A DNA stretch of 64,000 nt from UBA4582 sp002389265 (GTDB lineage: Bacteria > Pseudomonadota > Gammaproteobacteria > Pseudomonadales > Azotimanducaceae), in assembly GCA_943788825.1 (NCBI GenBank), contig CALSRT010000003.1:124001-188000 (forward strand). Direction: 5' to 3'. The notes below the pieces were generated by a model. It saw nothing but the letters and a program-made list of their open reading frames with translations, did not search any database and was not told the origin of the DNA. The position numbers and the translations under genes are program-made. Positions within the stretch are counted from its first letter, which is position 1, and each line of letters begins with the position of its first letter. Positions 1 through 8,172 of the stretch are shown here, in pieces.

Positions 1-20
1 TAGCAAAAGGAGTATTTGCC

Positions 21-476
21 ATGTTTGAGACAGCTGATATTGCACAATTAGCAGCAGCTAGTGGAGTAATCCTCTCGATGCTCACCGTCGCCAAACAAAT
101 ATACGATAATACTAAGCAAGCCAAGCTCGCAAATTGGGGGGTACTTTCTGAAAGGTATATGTCTGTCTATAGTCAAACCAGTAACTTAGAACTCGCAGAG
201 ATAATCGTTAAAGGTCGAGAAGACTATGGCGCGTTAACGGCAAGCGAACAATTAGCGTTTGGCCACTTCTTAGAAAACCTGTGCATCGCCAATGAAGGCG
301 CACTTGTTATGGCCAAAAACATCACTCGAACTGACACTGCAATGATTACCCTATTTAATCGCCACATACGTTGGCATTTGAGCAGCAACGGTGCGAGGCA
401 GTGGTTTGAGCAGTTCCAAGAAGAACGTGGATTTCCAGAGGATCTAACGAACTCAATTCGAAAGGCAATCTCCTAA
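21..476 (+). CDS. hypothetical protein, probable N-terminal membrane anchor
   Basis: Codes for 151 residues. An AGGAG ribosome binding site lies 8 nt before the ATG, so the start is well supported. Residues ~8-25 are hydrophobic (AQLAAASGVILSMLTVAKQI) and could be a single membrane segment; the rest is soluble, helical-looking and rich in charged residues and Trp (WGVLSERY, IRWHL, QWFEQF). This layout is common in small uncharacterised bacterial proteins. I do not recognise a catalytic motif and assign no function. It stands alone: the next gene is on the other strand. Confidence 0.6.
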   Translation: MFETADIAQLAAASGVILSMLTVAKQIYDNTKQAKLANWGVLSERYMSVYSQTSNLELAEIIVKGREDYGALTASEQLAFGHFLENLCIANEGALVMAKNITRTDTAMITLFNRHIRWHLSSNGARQWFEQFQEERGFPEDLTNSIRKAIS

Positions 477-624
477 ACAGATGTCACCACCCTACACTTT
501 GCTAACGAGGCGCGCAAAGAGCGTTACCTAGAGGATGTCAGGTGCAAGATGATCAAACAATATACGCTAGGCATGACATTTCTCCCGCTTTAGCATCATC
601 ATATTCGATGAGGGTCGCCAACGT

Positions 625-690
625 TTGAGTAAGCTAGCCGTATAGCTTACATGCCCATTCATTATTGTCGTGGCCCCATCCTAAGACTCA
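625..690 (-). pseudogene. 5' remnant (leader and first codons) of a lost third Sel1 gene
   Basis: On the minus strand this stretch reads CAATAATGAATGGGCATG, almost the same as the start region of the Sel1 gene at 4679-5437 (CAATAATGAATGAGAATG), and its upstream part (CCTAAGACTCATCAACTGG, read on plus) matches the leader of the Sel1 gene at 735-1268. After about six codons (M-N-G-H-V-S) the similarity ends. It looks like what is left of a third tandem Sel1 copy after deletion. No other gene is visible in 477-734. Confidence 0.5.
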
Positions 691-734
691 TCAACTGGTT
701 CGTCTATAAGCCTATGGGTGAGGCTGTTGAGGGT

Positions 735-1268
735 CTAAGGATGAGCCTTGACCCAATCACTAGCCATCTGCTGTGCTTCACTGATGTCTGCTGGGGTCAT
801 CATTTCTGCAACTTTATCTCTATTGGTCTTAGCGCCCTCATGTCCATTGGCTGCTGCGAGGTTCCACCACATGTGAGCAGTCTTATAATCCTGCGGTGTG
901 CCTTCACCTTCATAGTGAATTACACCTAAGTAGTACTGTGCACCTTCATTTCCCTGCTCAGCACTGACTACGAACCATTTTGCAGCTTCCCTGTAATCCT
1001 GAGTGATACCTTCGCCTCTGTAGTACATCACGGCTAAGGCCCTTTGCGCATTAGAATTTCCCTTCTCAGCACTGGCTTTAAACCATTTCAAAGCCTCCTT
1101 ATAATTCTGCGGGGTGCCTTTACCACTATAGTAGGACGAGCCTAAGTTGAAATGCGCAGTGGGCAGACCCGGCTGAACCAACGCTTCAGCATCATCAAGC
1201 TCACTGGCACTAACGCTGAATGAACCTAATAAAAACAATAGAGCTAGAGCTATCCGCATACGTTTCAT
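735..1268 (-). CDS. Sel1-repeat (SLR) secreted protein, short paralogue
   Basis: A 177-residue protein with an N-terminal signal peptide (basic MKRMR, then hydrophobic ALALLFLLGSFSVSASE). It holds three ~36-residue Sel1 repeats with the usual A..LG..Y..G.G..QDY.EA.KW pattern, then a tail (MMTPADISEAQQMASDWVK) also present in the paralogue at 4679-5437. Sel1 repeats form alpha-solenoid scaffolds for protein-protein contacts; here they probably act in the periplasm. The paralogue has five repeats, so the pair differs by repeat number, as expected from unequal recombination. The partner protein is unknown. Confidence 0.85.
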   Translation of the reverse strand: MKRMRIALALLFLLGSFSVSASELDDAEALVQPGLPTAHFNLGSSYYSGKGTPQNYKEALKWFKASAEKGNSNAQRALAVMYYRGEGITQDYREAAKWFVVSAEQGNEGAQYYLGVIHYEGEGTPQDYKTAHMWWNLAAANGHEGAKTNRDKVAEMMTPADISEAQQMASDWVKAHP

Positions 1269-1349
1269 CCTGAATTATTGCTGTTCTTATCCTAAGACTG
1301 ATCAGTTGGTTCGCCTACATAGTCATCGAGCTGATTGTTCATTGCCACA

Positions 1350-1560
1350 TCACCGCAGCTCCTCTGTCGCCAATGGCACCGACTCAATCACCTCATTTGA
1401 CTCGCTATCTCTGAGCGATTCGTTGTATTGAAAGAGATTCATAGGCGCGAAAATCAGGAAGACGAAGAAACTGGCTGCCTCTGCGATATGCCAGATCTTA
1501 ATGTCAAAATTTACGGCGTAGTACTCGCCAGTGGGCAGTGAAATAAAGAAGGTGATTGTA
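1350..1560 (-). pseudogene. 3' fragment of a membrane protein gene, 5' end lost
   Basis: An open minus-strand frame runs from the IS3 remnant at about 1560 to a TGA at 1350-1352. It codes for ~66 residues beginning ITFFISLPTGEYYAVNF, with a hydrophobic segment (EAASFFVFLIFAPMNLF) and a polar tail ending NEVIESVPLATEELR. There is no start codon; a stop in this frame lies just inside the IS part. Codon use looks like a real gene. I read it as the end of a membrane protein truncated by the IS event. A related tail (TEVLESAPSTPEALR) is seen at 4441-4500. Confidence 0.5.
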
Positions 1561-1798
1561 GTTTCAAACGATCATCAGTTACCCGCTTGAGCTCTTTCTT
1601 CAATCTACGAATCTCATCTGGCTCTTGCGAGACCTTTCGATAATCCCTCGACCGCGGGCCATACGTTCTGATCCAGTTATAAAGGCTGCTTGTCGTGGTC
1701 CCGAGCCTGTCGGTCACTTCATAGGCACTGACATCTGCTTCAGTGACTTGTTTAACCGCCGCGATTTTAAATTCTGCGGGATATCGCTTTCTACTCAT
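1561..1798 (-). mobile_element. IS3-family transposase OrfA remnant
   Basis: The first ~80 codons are a typical IS3 OrfA: MSRKRYPAEFKIAAVKQVTE, a helix-turn-helix (YEVTDRLGTTTSSLYNWIR) and the start of the leucine-zipper segment (EIRRLKKELKRVTDDR). The family normally goes on with ERDILKKAAAYFA and then an overlapping OrfB with the DDE catalytic domain. Here the match stops at about 1561, where the frame runs into unrelated sequence. No orfB is present, so the element is dead. The upstream part, 1799-2020, shows no clear gene and probably contains the left end of the element. Confidence 0.8.
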
Positions 1799-2020
1799 AT
1801 ATTCACGTCTTAGTCGTCATTTTGTGCGACAAAAAGCTGTCTAACAAGTTAGTGGCGATTCAGTCGGCAGAGAGGTTGTTACCTTCATGGGTTTCTCCAA
1901 TCTTCCTCGAATGTAAAATGCTGTCATCTCTCTCGAATCTTATAGCGACCAGCACCAAGTACAGCGGCTTGGCCCGGCTGCTCGAGTCGTTTATCGACAG
2001 GCGACAAGGTCGATCACTGC

Positions 2021-2893
2021 TTAGGACTGAGTCAGAGGAATGATTTTTTCGCCGAATTCAGCCATCCGATCAAGACCGCCCGGCCCTGCAAAGAAGAAAG
2101 CTGGAATCATGATGCGTCCAACCCCAAGTGCTGCCATCTCTTCTACGCCCGCTACCGGATTGGCCATCTGTGCCCCGAATATGGCATTGATCTCAATTTC
2201 ACTTGGATCTCTATTCGCTTTTTCTGCCGCTTGGCGAACACGTTCTAATAACTTGCCTAAACGTTCACTATCCCCTTCGCCAGGGAAGTAACCATCAGCC
2301 AATTTGACTGCTCGATTTATCGCCGCATCTGTGTCACCGCCAACAATGACCGGGATGTTTCCATTCACCGGCCGAGGACTACAGGTCGCCGGATCGAAGT
2401 CGACAAAATTACCATGGAACTCGGCATGAGGACCTGCCCAAAGTGCTCGCATGGCTTCAATGTACTCATCATTTCTGGCGCCGCGACGCTCCCATGGCAC
2501 ACCCAAGGCGTCGAACTCTTCGCGCATCCAACCAACGCCCAAACCGAGCTCAACGCGACCACCGGACAATTGATCAAGTGTGGCGAGCTCTTTAGCTAAA
2601 ATGAGAGGGTTACGTTGCGGCACAATCAAAATACATGTGCCCAAGCGTAATGTTGGTGCCGCTGCTGCTGCAAAAGCTAACCAAATTAGTGGGTCTGGAA
2701 TCGGCGTATCAGGCTCTGCCGGGATCTTGCCATCTTTTGTATAGGGGTATTTCGAGACGATCGAATCGGGCATCAGCACATGCTCGCCACCCCAAACTGA
2801 TTCAAAACCAACCTGCTCCGCGCGCTGACACAGTTCTAATGATGCGGGTCCATCGATCGCGATGCTACTGGCAAAAGCTAATCCGACTTTCAT
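2021..2893 (-). CDS. LLM-class flavin/F420-dependent oxidoreductase
   Basis: A 290-residue luciferase-like monooxygenase-fold protein. Visible family features are the N-terminal strand MKVGLAFASS, the region VGFESVWGGEHV, LRLGTCILIVPQRNPLILAKE, the LSGGRVELGLGVGWMREEF block and the IPVIVGGD strand near the cofactor pocket. The family uses reduced FMN or F420 to oxidise or reduce small organic substrates; the sequence does not tell which. It resembles the actinobacterial-type F420 subgroup, but use of F420 would need biosynthesis genes that are not in this window. It stands alone between degraded genes. A second LLM gene lies at 31181-32188. Confidence 0.85.
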   Translation of the reverse strand: MKVGLAFASSIAIDGPASLELCQRAEQVGFESVWGGEHVLMPDSIVSKYPYTKDGKIPAEPDTPIPDPLIWLAFAAAAAPTLRLGTCILIVPQRNPLILAKELATLDQLSGGRVELGLGVGWMREEFDALGVPWERRGARNDEYIEAMRALWAGPHAEFHGNFVDFDPATCSPRPVNGNIPVIVGGDTDAAINRAVKLADGYFPGEGDSERLGKLLERVRQAAEKANRDPSEIEINAIFGAQMANPVAGVEEMAALGVGRIMIPAFFFAGPGGLDRMAEFGEKIIPLTQS

Positions 2894-2944
2894 ATTGTTT
2901 CCCCTGCCTGAAACGGTTAACGAATGTCCGTGGTTGATCTAAAG

Positions 2945-3226
2945 CTACACTTGTTTACGATGAATTGAAATCGCCTCACCATAGCGAAGCTGATTTAAAT
3001 TTGCGGCTAAAACTAACTGCTGTAGTTCGAACGCAAATGTACTAGCAAATGACGGCATGAGCTTATGTTGGTCAACCTGCCCCAAGCTATCAAACCTGTC
3101 GTCGTGATGATTAATATAAACGTTGTTCGGATTGGTTTTCACTATTTTCTCGTAGATATATTTTTGCTGATAATCTCGTGTTAAGTCGCGCAAACCTCCA
3201 ACACCGAGAAAAACCGCGTCGACAGC
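2945..3226 (-). pseudogene. metallo-beta-lactamase-fold hydrolase, C-terminal fragment
   Basis: About 93 codons remain, from AVDAVFLGVGGLRDLTRDYQ to a normal stop. The segment D-VFLG-GGL followed by a strand with INHHDDRF resembles the last third of MBL-fold hydrolases, in which the final metal-binding His sits in an HxDD-type motif. The HxHxDH motif of the N-terminal two-thirds is missing. Its upstream edge coincides exactly with the end of the direct repeat at 3229-3430, so the repeat element replaced the 5' part. The short frame starting inside the repeat (LCEFYPDPIYL) is a chance in-frame fusion. Confidence 0.55.
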
Positions 3227-3228
3227 AA

Positions 3229-3430
3229 GATAAATGGGGTCGGGGTAAAATTCACATAACAATGTAATCTAGGCAACGCGTTGGCCGCCACTCAGTCAGT
3301 GATGTGGTCTCCCTGACACCGCATATTGTGGATAGAAAAGTTTGCTGTTTCATCCATGAGATCTTATCTATATCGCTGCATCAGCGCCGGTGTAGACTGA
3401 CGGGATAGTGTTTAGCGCCAAAAGGTAGCG
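3229..3430. repeat. ~200 bp direct repeat, copy 1 (IS200/IS605-like or MITE remnant?)
   Basis: Starts with AAATGGGGTCGGGGTAAAAT and continues through CACTCAGTCAGTGATGTGG and GTTTCATCCATGAGATC. About 80% identical, in the same orientation, to 4181-4384. No intact open frame in either copy. The GGGGTCGGGGTAAAATT edge resembles sequence often found next to Y1 (HUH) transposase genes in gammaproteobacteria; that link is from memory and is an inference. Confidence 0.6.
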
Positions 3431-3451
3431 TGCCCTTGATAATGTATATTG

Positions 3452-4078
3452 CTAAAATGACAACGTTTGTCGGTTTGAAACGACGCGGGCTTTGTAATAC
3501 CCCGAGCCATTAGCGTTTCCAGTGCCATGCAGTGATAGAGAATAAAAGCCAGTAAAGCTCTGTTCCTTGAGACTAATGCCGTCAATAGACAGTTTGATAT
3601 TAGTGACGACATTGCCGATGGCCATCCAGTTACAATAAAAATTAGCTAATTCAATATTAACAATGTTGCCAGTGCGGATGTTGATTTTTCCAGCGACATC
3701 CCCGCAATTAGGCGCGATCTTGTTCACGGTTGAAACGAGCCGAGTTTTAAGGCGAATAGTCTCTTCGACGAGTTCAGCGTTATTAACCTCGATACCACTC
3801 AAGTCCATAATCAAGGGTAGAAAAACGCCACCCACACCGATTGCGGAGAGTCCTGTCGAGCTTTCTATACAAGTATCTGTTGCCGGATCAGCATTACACA
3901 AAACGATGGTGTAAGGTTCAGTATGCTGCAAAAACAGGCTTGAAACAGCCTCAGTTGGCGTTGATACCCCATCCTGCAGTCTCAATACAGGGCTATCAAT
4001 ATATCTAGCGGTTCCACCGCAGGAAGCAAGGGCGCCGAGTCCTAAAACAAGGAATGTCATGGCTAATAATTTTTTCAT
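3452..4078 (-). CDS. hypothetical lipoprotein
   Basis: A 208-residue protein with a clear lipoprotein signal: MKKLLAMTFLVLGLGALASC with lipobox LASC, Cys at position 20, followed by GGT. The mature part is beta-rich with several Cys (VLCNADPATDTC, APNCGDV, NFYCNW) that could form disulfides in the periplasm. The residues after the Cys (GG, not Asp) do not predict inner-membrane retention. I do not recognise the family. The gene sits between the two ~200 bp direct repeats (3229-3430 and 4181-4384), which suggests it arrived or can be lost as a unit. Confidence 0.7.
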   Translation of the reverse strand: MKKLLAMTFLVLGLGALASCGGTARYIDSPVLRLQDGVSTPTEAVSSLFLQHTEPYTIVLCNADPATDTCIESSTGLSAIGVGGVFLPLIMDLSGIEVNNAELVEETIRLKTRLVSTVNKIAPNCGDVAGKINIRTGNIVNIELANFYCNWMAIGNVVTNIKLSIDGISLKEQSFTGFYSLSLHGTGNANGSGYYKARVVSNRQTLSF

Positions 4079-4180
4079 GAGTTTCTGTGCCGGCTGAGAG
4101 CGCTCAGAGCAATAGCGGGGTCGCGATACAGCGAAGATAACCTAAATCGAGAAATCTGCCATTGAGCTTCTGAGTCTAAA

Positions 4181-4384
4181 ATAAATGGGGTCGGGGTAAA
4201 ATTTACATAACAATGTTATCTATGCAACGTGTTGGTCGCCACTCAGTCAGTGAGGTGGCCTCCCTGACACCGCGTATTGTGGAAAGAAAAGTTTGCTGGT
4301 TCATCCATGCGATCAGAATTATAGCGCTGAAACAGCGACGGTGTAGTCTGAGCGATGAGTGTATAGGCCCGAAATTTAGCTGGA
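4181..4384. repeat. ~200 bp direct repeat, copy 2
   Basis: Begins AAATGGGGTCGGGGTAAAAT at 4183, contains CACTCAGTCAGTGAGGTGG and GGTTCATCCATGCGATC, and fades after GTGTATAGGCCCGAAA. Same orientation as copy 1 (3229-3430); the two flank the lipoprotein gene. Any short frame inside it is part of the repeat and is not taken as a gene. Confidence 0.6.
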
Positions 4385-4440
4385 ATTAACAATCCTACTT
4401 TGCTTGTATCATGATATCCGGCCAGCAAGGGTAGGCAGAC

Positions 4441-4678
4441 TTACCGTAACGCTTCAGGCGTCGATGGCGCTGACTCAAGCACCTCAGTTTTTTGTTTCTG
4501 ATATTTTTTCGGGTTGAATCAGGCTCTGCTATTGATCCGCACTTAAGCGGAGAAAAGCAGGCCAGGTGGTTGTCTTTGCTGCTTGTTCACAGGCGCCTGC
4601 CAGCTTGATTGCTCCACCTAGCACACCAGTCATCAAGTGTATGCACCTGCCGAGACGTGAGAGAAGGTAGCGGAGCGC
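4441..4678 (-). other. gene-poor stretch with a possible 3' coding remnant
   Basis: On the minus strand 4441-4500 ends with codons for TEVLESAPSTPEALR and a TAA, much like the tail NEVIESVPLATEELR of the membrane-protein fragment at 1350-1560; a TGA cuts the frame about 25 codons upstream. I see nothing else in 4500-4678. Confidence 0.35.
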
Positions 4679-5437
4679 CTAAGGATGAGCCTTGATCCAA
4701 TCGCTGGCCATCTGCTGAGCGTCGCTGATTTCTGCTGGGGTCATCATTCCAGCAACCTTGTCTCTGTTCTTTGCCGCACCTGCATGGTCACTGGCGGCTG
4801 CGATCGACCACCACATGTGAGCGGACTTATAATCCTGCGGAACACCTTCCTCTCTAACGTACATCAAAGCTAAGTTGAACTGGCCTTGCGTATATCCTTG
4901 TTCAGCACTGGCCCTATACCACTTCATCGCTTCCTTATAATTCTGAAGCGTCCCCTCACCATTGCTGTACAACACGGCTAAGTTGTTCTGTGCGCCATCA
5001 TTTCCCTGCTCGGCACTAGCACTAAACCACTTGAAAGCTTCCTTGTAATCCTGAGGAGTCCCTTCACCATTCTGGTACATGATAGCCAGGTAGTACTGCG
5101 AGCTTGCGTATCCCTGCACGGCACTTGCCTTAAACCACCTCAAGGCTTCTTTATAATCCTGAGAAGTCCCCTCACCGTCATAGTACATTTTAGCTAAAGA
5201 GGACTGAGCATATTGATCACCCTGTGCAGCACTAGCCTGATACCACCTCAAGGCTTCCTTATAATCCTGCGGAGCCCCTATACCTGCGTAATAATTGTAT
5301 CCCAGAGCGAACTGCGCATCGGCATCACCCTGTTCCGCCAAAGCTTTCGTCTCATCAAACTCACTGGCGCTAACGCTGAGTGAGCCTAATAAAATCAGTA
5401 GTGCTAGCGATAATCGCATACTTACATTCTCATTCAT
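4679..5437 (-). CDS. Sel1-repeat (SLR) secreted protein, long paralogue
   Basis: Codes for 252 residues: signal peptide (MRLSLALLILLGSLSVSASE after a short polar start), five tandem ~36-residue Sel1 repeats (for example AQSSLAKMYYDGEGTSQDYK), then the tail MMTPAEISDAQQMASDWIK shared with the paralogue at 735-1268. Sel1 solenoids serve as binding scaffolds; a periplasmic place is inferred from the signal peptide. The repeat units are more like each other than is typical for the family, in keeping with recent internal duplication. The function is not known. Confidence 0.87.
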   Translation of the reverse strand: MNENVSMRLSLALLILLGSLSVSASEFDETKALAEQGDADAQFALGYNYYAGIGAPQDYKEALRWYQASAAQGDQYAQSSLAKMYYDGEGTSQDYKEALRWFKASAVQGYASSQYYLAIMYQNGEGTPQDYKEAFKWFSASAEQGNDGAQNNLAVLYSNGEGTLQNYKEAMKWYRASAEQGYTQGQFNLALMYVREEGVPQDYKSAHMWWSIAAASDHAGAAKNRDKVAGMMTPAEISDAQQMASDWIKAHP

Positions 5438-5581
5438 TATTGCCGCCTCATTCTAAAACCCCCCATCTGGTTAGTCCATCAACCGTTAGTCAGATGTGAC
5501 TGGAAGTGCGGGCGAAAGTCACAGCTTCGTTATGGTGCTAGTTTTGGAGAAGGTCGCCGCGAAGTCATTCTTACACCGGGC

Positions 5582-6430
5582 TCAAATGCTGAGTCGAATG
5601 TATTCTGCCAACTTGAGTATCGCGTCACTGCTAGTCCGTTTGTCGTACAGAAGGTGAATGCCCACCTTGCCTAAGCGAGGGAATCTGTCTGAAACGGGCA
5701 TCACCCGCAAAGAGTCGGGTACGGTATTGCGGGCCAGCACGGTGACGCCGAGGCCTTCCTGGATGGCGGCTTGAATGCCCGTTAAGTCCGCGTTGGTATA
5801 CACCAGGCGCCACGGCCTGTCTGCTGCATTTAGACGCTCTATCGCTCGCAGTCGATAAACACAGGGCTCGGGCGCCAGCACCAATGGCAACTGCGCCTGC
5901 AGATGCACTTCATGATCTGGGCTGCTGACCCACACCAGTTCTTCTTCCTTGAGGCGCGATGCAGGTTTTAAGGACGGTGCGTCTTGCAGCGCCAGCACCA
6001 GATCATACTGTTTGCGGGGCTGGGCCAGCAGGTTCTTGCTGAGGTCACAGTTGATTTCCAGGGTAACACCAGGGTAGGCCTGAGTATAAGCCCGCAATAT
6101 CTTTGGCAGCAGAGTCGTGGCAAATTCACTGGGCATGCCAAAGCGCACGACGCCGGTCATTTTTGATTGGCTGAAGTCGGTGAATACCGCATCGTTCAGC
6201 GCTAGAATATCCTTGGCATATTGATACAATCGCGTTCCGGCTTGAGTCAACTGCAGGCGCTGACCCTCGCGGGCAAACAGCGTACAATCTAGCAGTGCTT
6301 CAAGCCGCTTGATTTGGAGGCTGACCGCTGGCTGAGAACGACCCAGCAATTCACCCGCTTGCGTAAATCCATTGAGCTCTGAGACAGTGACAAAGGCGCG
6401 CAGTAAATCTGTGGGTAAGTTACGAATCAC
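5582..6430 (-). CDS. LysR-family transcriptional regulator
   Basis: The N-terminal helix-turn-helix is typical (LLRAFVTVSELNGFTQAGEL, then GRSQPAVSLQIKRLEALL, LFAREGQRLQLTQAG), followed by a periplasmic-binding-like effector domain of ~200 residues. I place the start at the GTG at 6430, which has GGAG 7 nt upstream and gives the usual short lead-in (VIRNLPTDLLRAF); a longer frame to 6475 adds 15 unlikely residues. The gene is divergent from glyA, and a perfect 9-bp palindrome at 6556-6576 lies between them, so control of glyA and of itself is likely. The effector is unknown. Confidence 0.85.
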   Translation of the reverse strand: MIRNLPTDLLRAFVTVSELNGFTQAGELLGRSQPAVSLQIKRLEALLDCTLFAREGQRLQLTQAGTRLYQYAKDILALNDAVFTDFSQSKMTGVVRFGMPSEFATTLLPKILRAYTQAYPGVTLEINCDLSKNLLAQPRKQYDLVLALQDAPSLKPASRLKEEELVWVSSPDHEVHLQAQLPLVLAPEPCVYRLRAIERLNAADRPWRLVYTNADLTGIQAAIQEGLGVTVLARNTVPDSLRVMPVSDRFPRLGKVGIHLLYDKRTSSDAILKLAEYIRLSI

Positions 6431-6555
6431 AATCGATCTCCGGTGAATGCGGGCAGGCACCAACAATGATGCCAATGCCGTGGAAGCGCCTAAAAATAAG
6501 CAGCATTAATGGCATTAATATTACTAATAGGTGTATTTTAATTATCAATTTTATA

Positions 6556-6576
6556 AATAGCGAATAATTCGCTATT
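6556..6576. promoter_or_regulatory. perfect palindrome, probable operator between lysR and glyA
   Basis: AATAGCGAA-TAA-TTCGCTATT: two perfect 9-bp arms around 3 nt, 36 nt before the glyA ATG and in AT-rich sequence in the divergent intergenic region. Size and place fit a LysR-type binding site. The centre (GAA-N3-TTC) is not the MetR box (TGAA-N5-TTCA). Confidence 0.55.
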
Positions 6577-6612
6577 TTGCACACACGCAGCAGCCGATAG
6601 AAGGACAGCACC

Positions 6613-7899
6613 ATGTTTGACAAGTCAGTTCACCTCGCAGATTACGATCCAGACCTGTGGCAGGCCATGCAGAACGAAGAGGTCCGCCAGGAAGATCACG
6701 TGGAACTGATCGCCTCAGAGAACTATACCAGCCCTATGGTGATGGCAACCCAGGGTTCGGTGCTGACCAACAAGTATGCCGAAGGCTACCCTGGCAAGCG
6801 TTACTATGGTGGCTGCGAATATGTCGACGTCGTTGAGCAGCTGGCTATTGATCGGGCTAAAACCCTGTTTGACTGTGACTACGCCAATGTCCAACCACAT
6901 TCCGGTTCGCAGGCCAATTCGGCGGTCTTTATGGCGCTGCTGAAGCCCGGCGACACATTTTTGGGGCTCAGTCTGGACCATGGTGGTCACCTGACTCATG
7001 GCGCCATCCCGAACTTTTCCGGCAAAATCTACAATGCAGTGCAGTATGGCCTGAACGACGCCGGGGAAATTGACTATGACCAGGTACAGGCGCTGGCCGA
7101 CGAGCATCAGCCCAAAATGATCATTGCTGGTTTCTCTGCTTATTCCGGTATCTGCGACTGGGCGCGGTTCCGCAAAATCGCCGACACTGTCGGTGCCTAT
7201 TTGTTTGTTGATATGGCTCACGTTGCGGGTCTGGTCGCCGCGGGCGTCTATCCCAGCCCACTGCCCCACGCCCACGTTGTCACTACCACGACCCACAAAA
7301 CCTTGCGCGGACCACGGGGCGGGCTGATTTTGTCGAAGGGTCATCCAGATCTTGATAAGAAGCTCAACTCATCAATCTTTCCCGGCAATCAAGGCGGGCC
7401 GTTGATGCATGTTATTGCAGGTAAGGCCGTGGCATTCAAGGAAGCGCTCGAACCGTCGTTCAAAGACTACCAATTGCAGGTGGTTCAGAATGCGCAAACC
7501 ATGGCCAACACCTTTATGGCGCGGGGATACAACATTGTTTCCGGCGGCACACATAATCATCTGTTCCTGGTGGACCTGGTGGACAAGGGCCTGACGGGTA
7601 AAGAAGCCGACGCTGCCCTGGGGCGTGCGAACATTACGGTCAACAAGAATGCGGTTCCCAATGACCCCCAATCGCCGTTTGTCACCAGCGGTCTGCGCAT
7701 TGGTTCGCCGGCCATGACCACCCGCGGCTTCAAAGAAGAGCAAGCTGTGCAATTGACGAACTGGATGTGCGATGTGCTGGACGACATCCACAACGAGGCG
7801 TCCATTGAAAAGGTCAAGCAGCAGGTGGTCATGTTATGCCGCGCCTTTCCGGTCTATGTCGATCAAACGGTTGACGATATCAAAAGTCACACAGCGTAG
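6613..7899 (+). CDS. glyA: serine hydroxymethyltransferase
   Basis: PLP-dependent cytosolic enzyme that interconverts serine + tetrahydrofolate and glycine + 5,10-methylene-THF. All hallmarks are present: VELIASENYTSPMVM, the glycine-rich KRYYGGCEYVD segment, SGSQANSAVF, and the PLP lysine in TTTTHKTLRGPRGG at Lys229, the same position as in E. coli. Length 428 residues versus ~417 in E. coli. AAGGA lies 7 nt before the ATG. gcvP follows after 273 nt on the same strand, so the two can couple glycine cleavage to C1 supply. The 273-nt gap holds a short hairpin (ACGCC-ATTTA-GGCGT) without a T-run. Confidence 0.97.
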   Translation: MFDKSVHLADYDPDLWQAMQNEEVRQEDHVELIASENYTSPMVMATQGSVLTNKYAEGYPGKRYYGGCEYVDVVEQLAIDRAKTLFDCDYANVQPHSGSQANSAVFMALLKPGDTFLGLSLDHGGHLTHGAIPNFSGKIYNAVQYGLNDAGEIDYDQVQALADEHQPKMIIAGFSAYSGICDWARFRKIADTVGAYLFVDMAHVAGLVAAGVYPSPLPHAHVVTTTTHKTLRGPRGGLILSKGHPDLDKKLNSSIFPGNQGGPLMHVIAGKAVAFKEALEPSFKDYQLQVVQNAQTMANTFMARGYNIVSGGTHNHLFLVDLVDKGLTGKEADAALGRANITVNKNAVPNDPQSPFVTSGLRIGSPAMTTRGFKEEQAVQLTNWMCDVLDDIHNEASIEKVKQQVVMLCRAFPVYVDQTVDDIKSHTA

Positions 7900-8172
7900 T
7901 CCGTATGACCAACAGTGCCGGCATGATGCCGCTATCCAGGAGTTAACACTATTGGATGGCGGTGTGCGGTCATAACAATCTGCTGACAGTAGCAGGTAGC
8001 TCACTTTTTTTAGCACCCTGAGTGCCAAGATTTTTTGTCATCAGCATCGGGTGTGACCGTCGGAAAAGCTGGCGTGCATGGACTCATAAACGCCATTTAG
8101 GCGTGGCAATAGCCGAAAGTTGGCCGAGACAAACGATAACAACGGCAATATTCACGAGAACAAGGTAACGAC

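Noticed and set aside
4243..4428. 61-codon frame in the direct repeat
   Set aside because: Part of a repeat whose other copy does not keep the frame.
6715..7344. Long open frames antisense to glyA and similar ones antisense to gcvP and leuS
   Set aside because: They mirror highly conserved genes with strong codon bias and have no family resemblance.
7900..8172. Possible glycine riboswitch before gcvP
   Set aside because: No recognisable conserved aptamer cores; only a short hairpin without the expected pattern.
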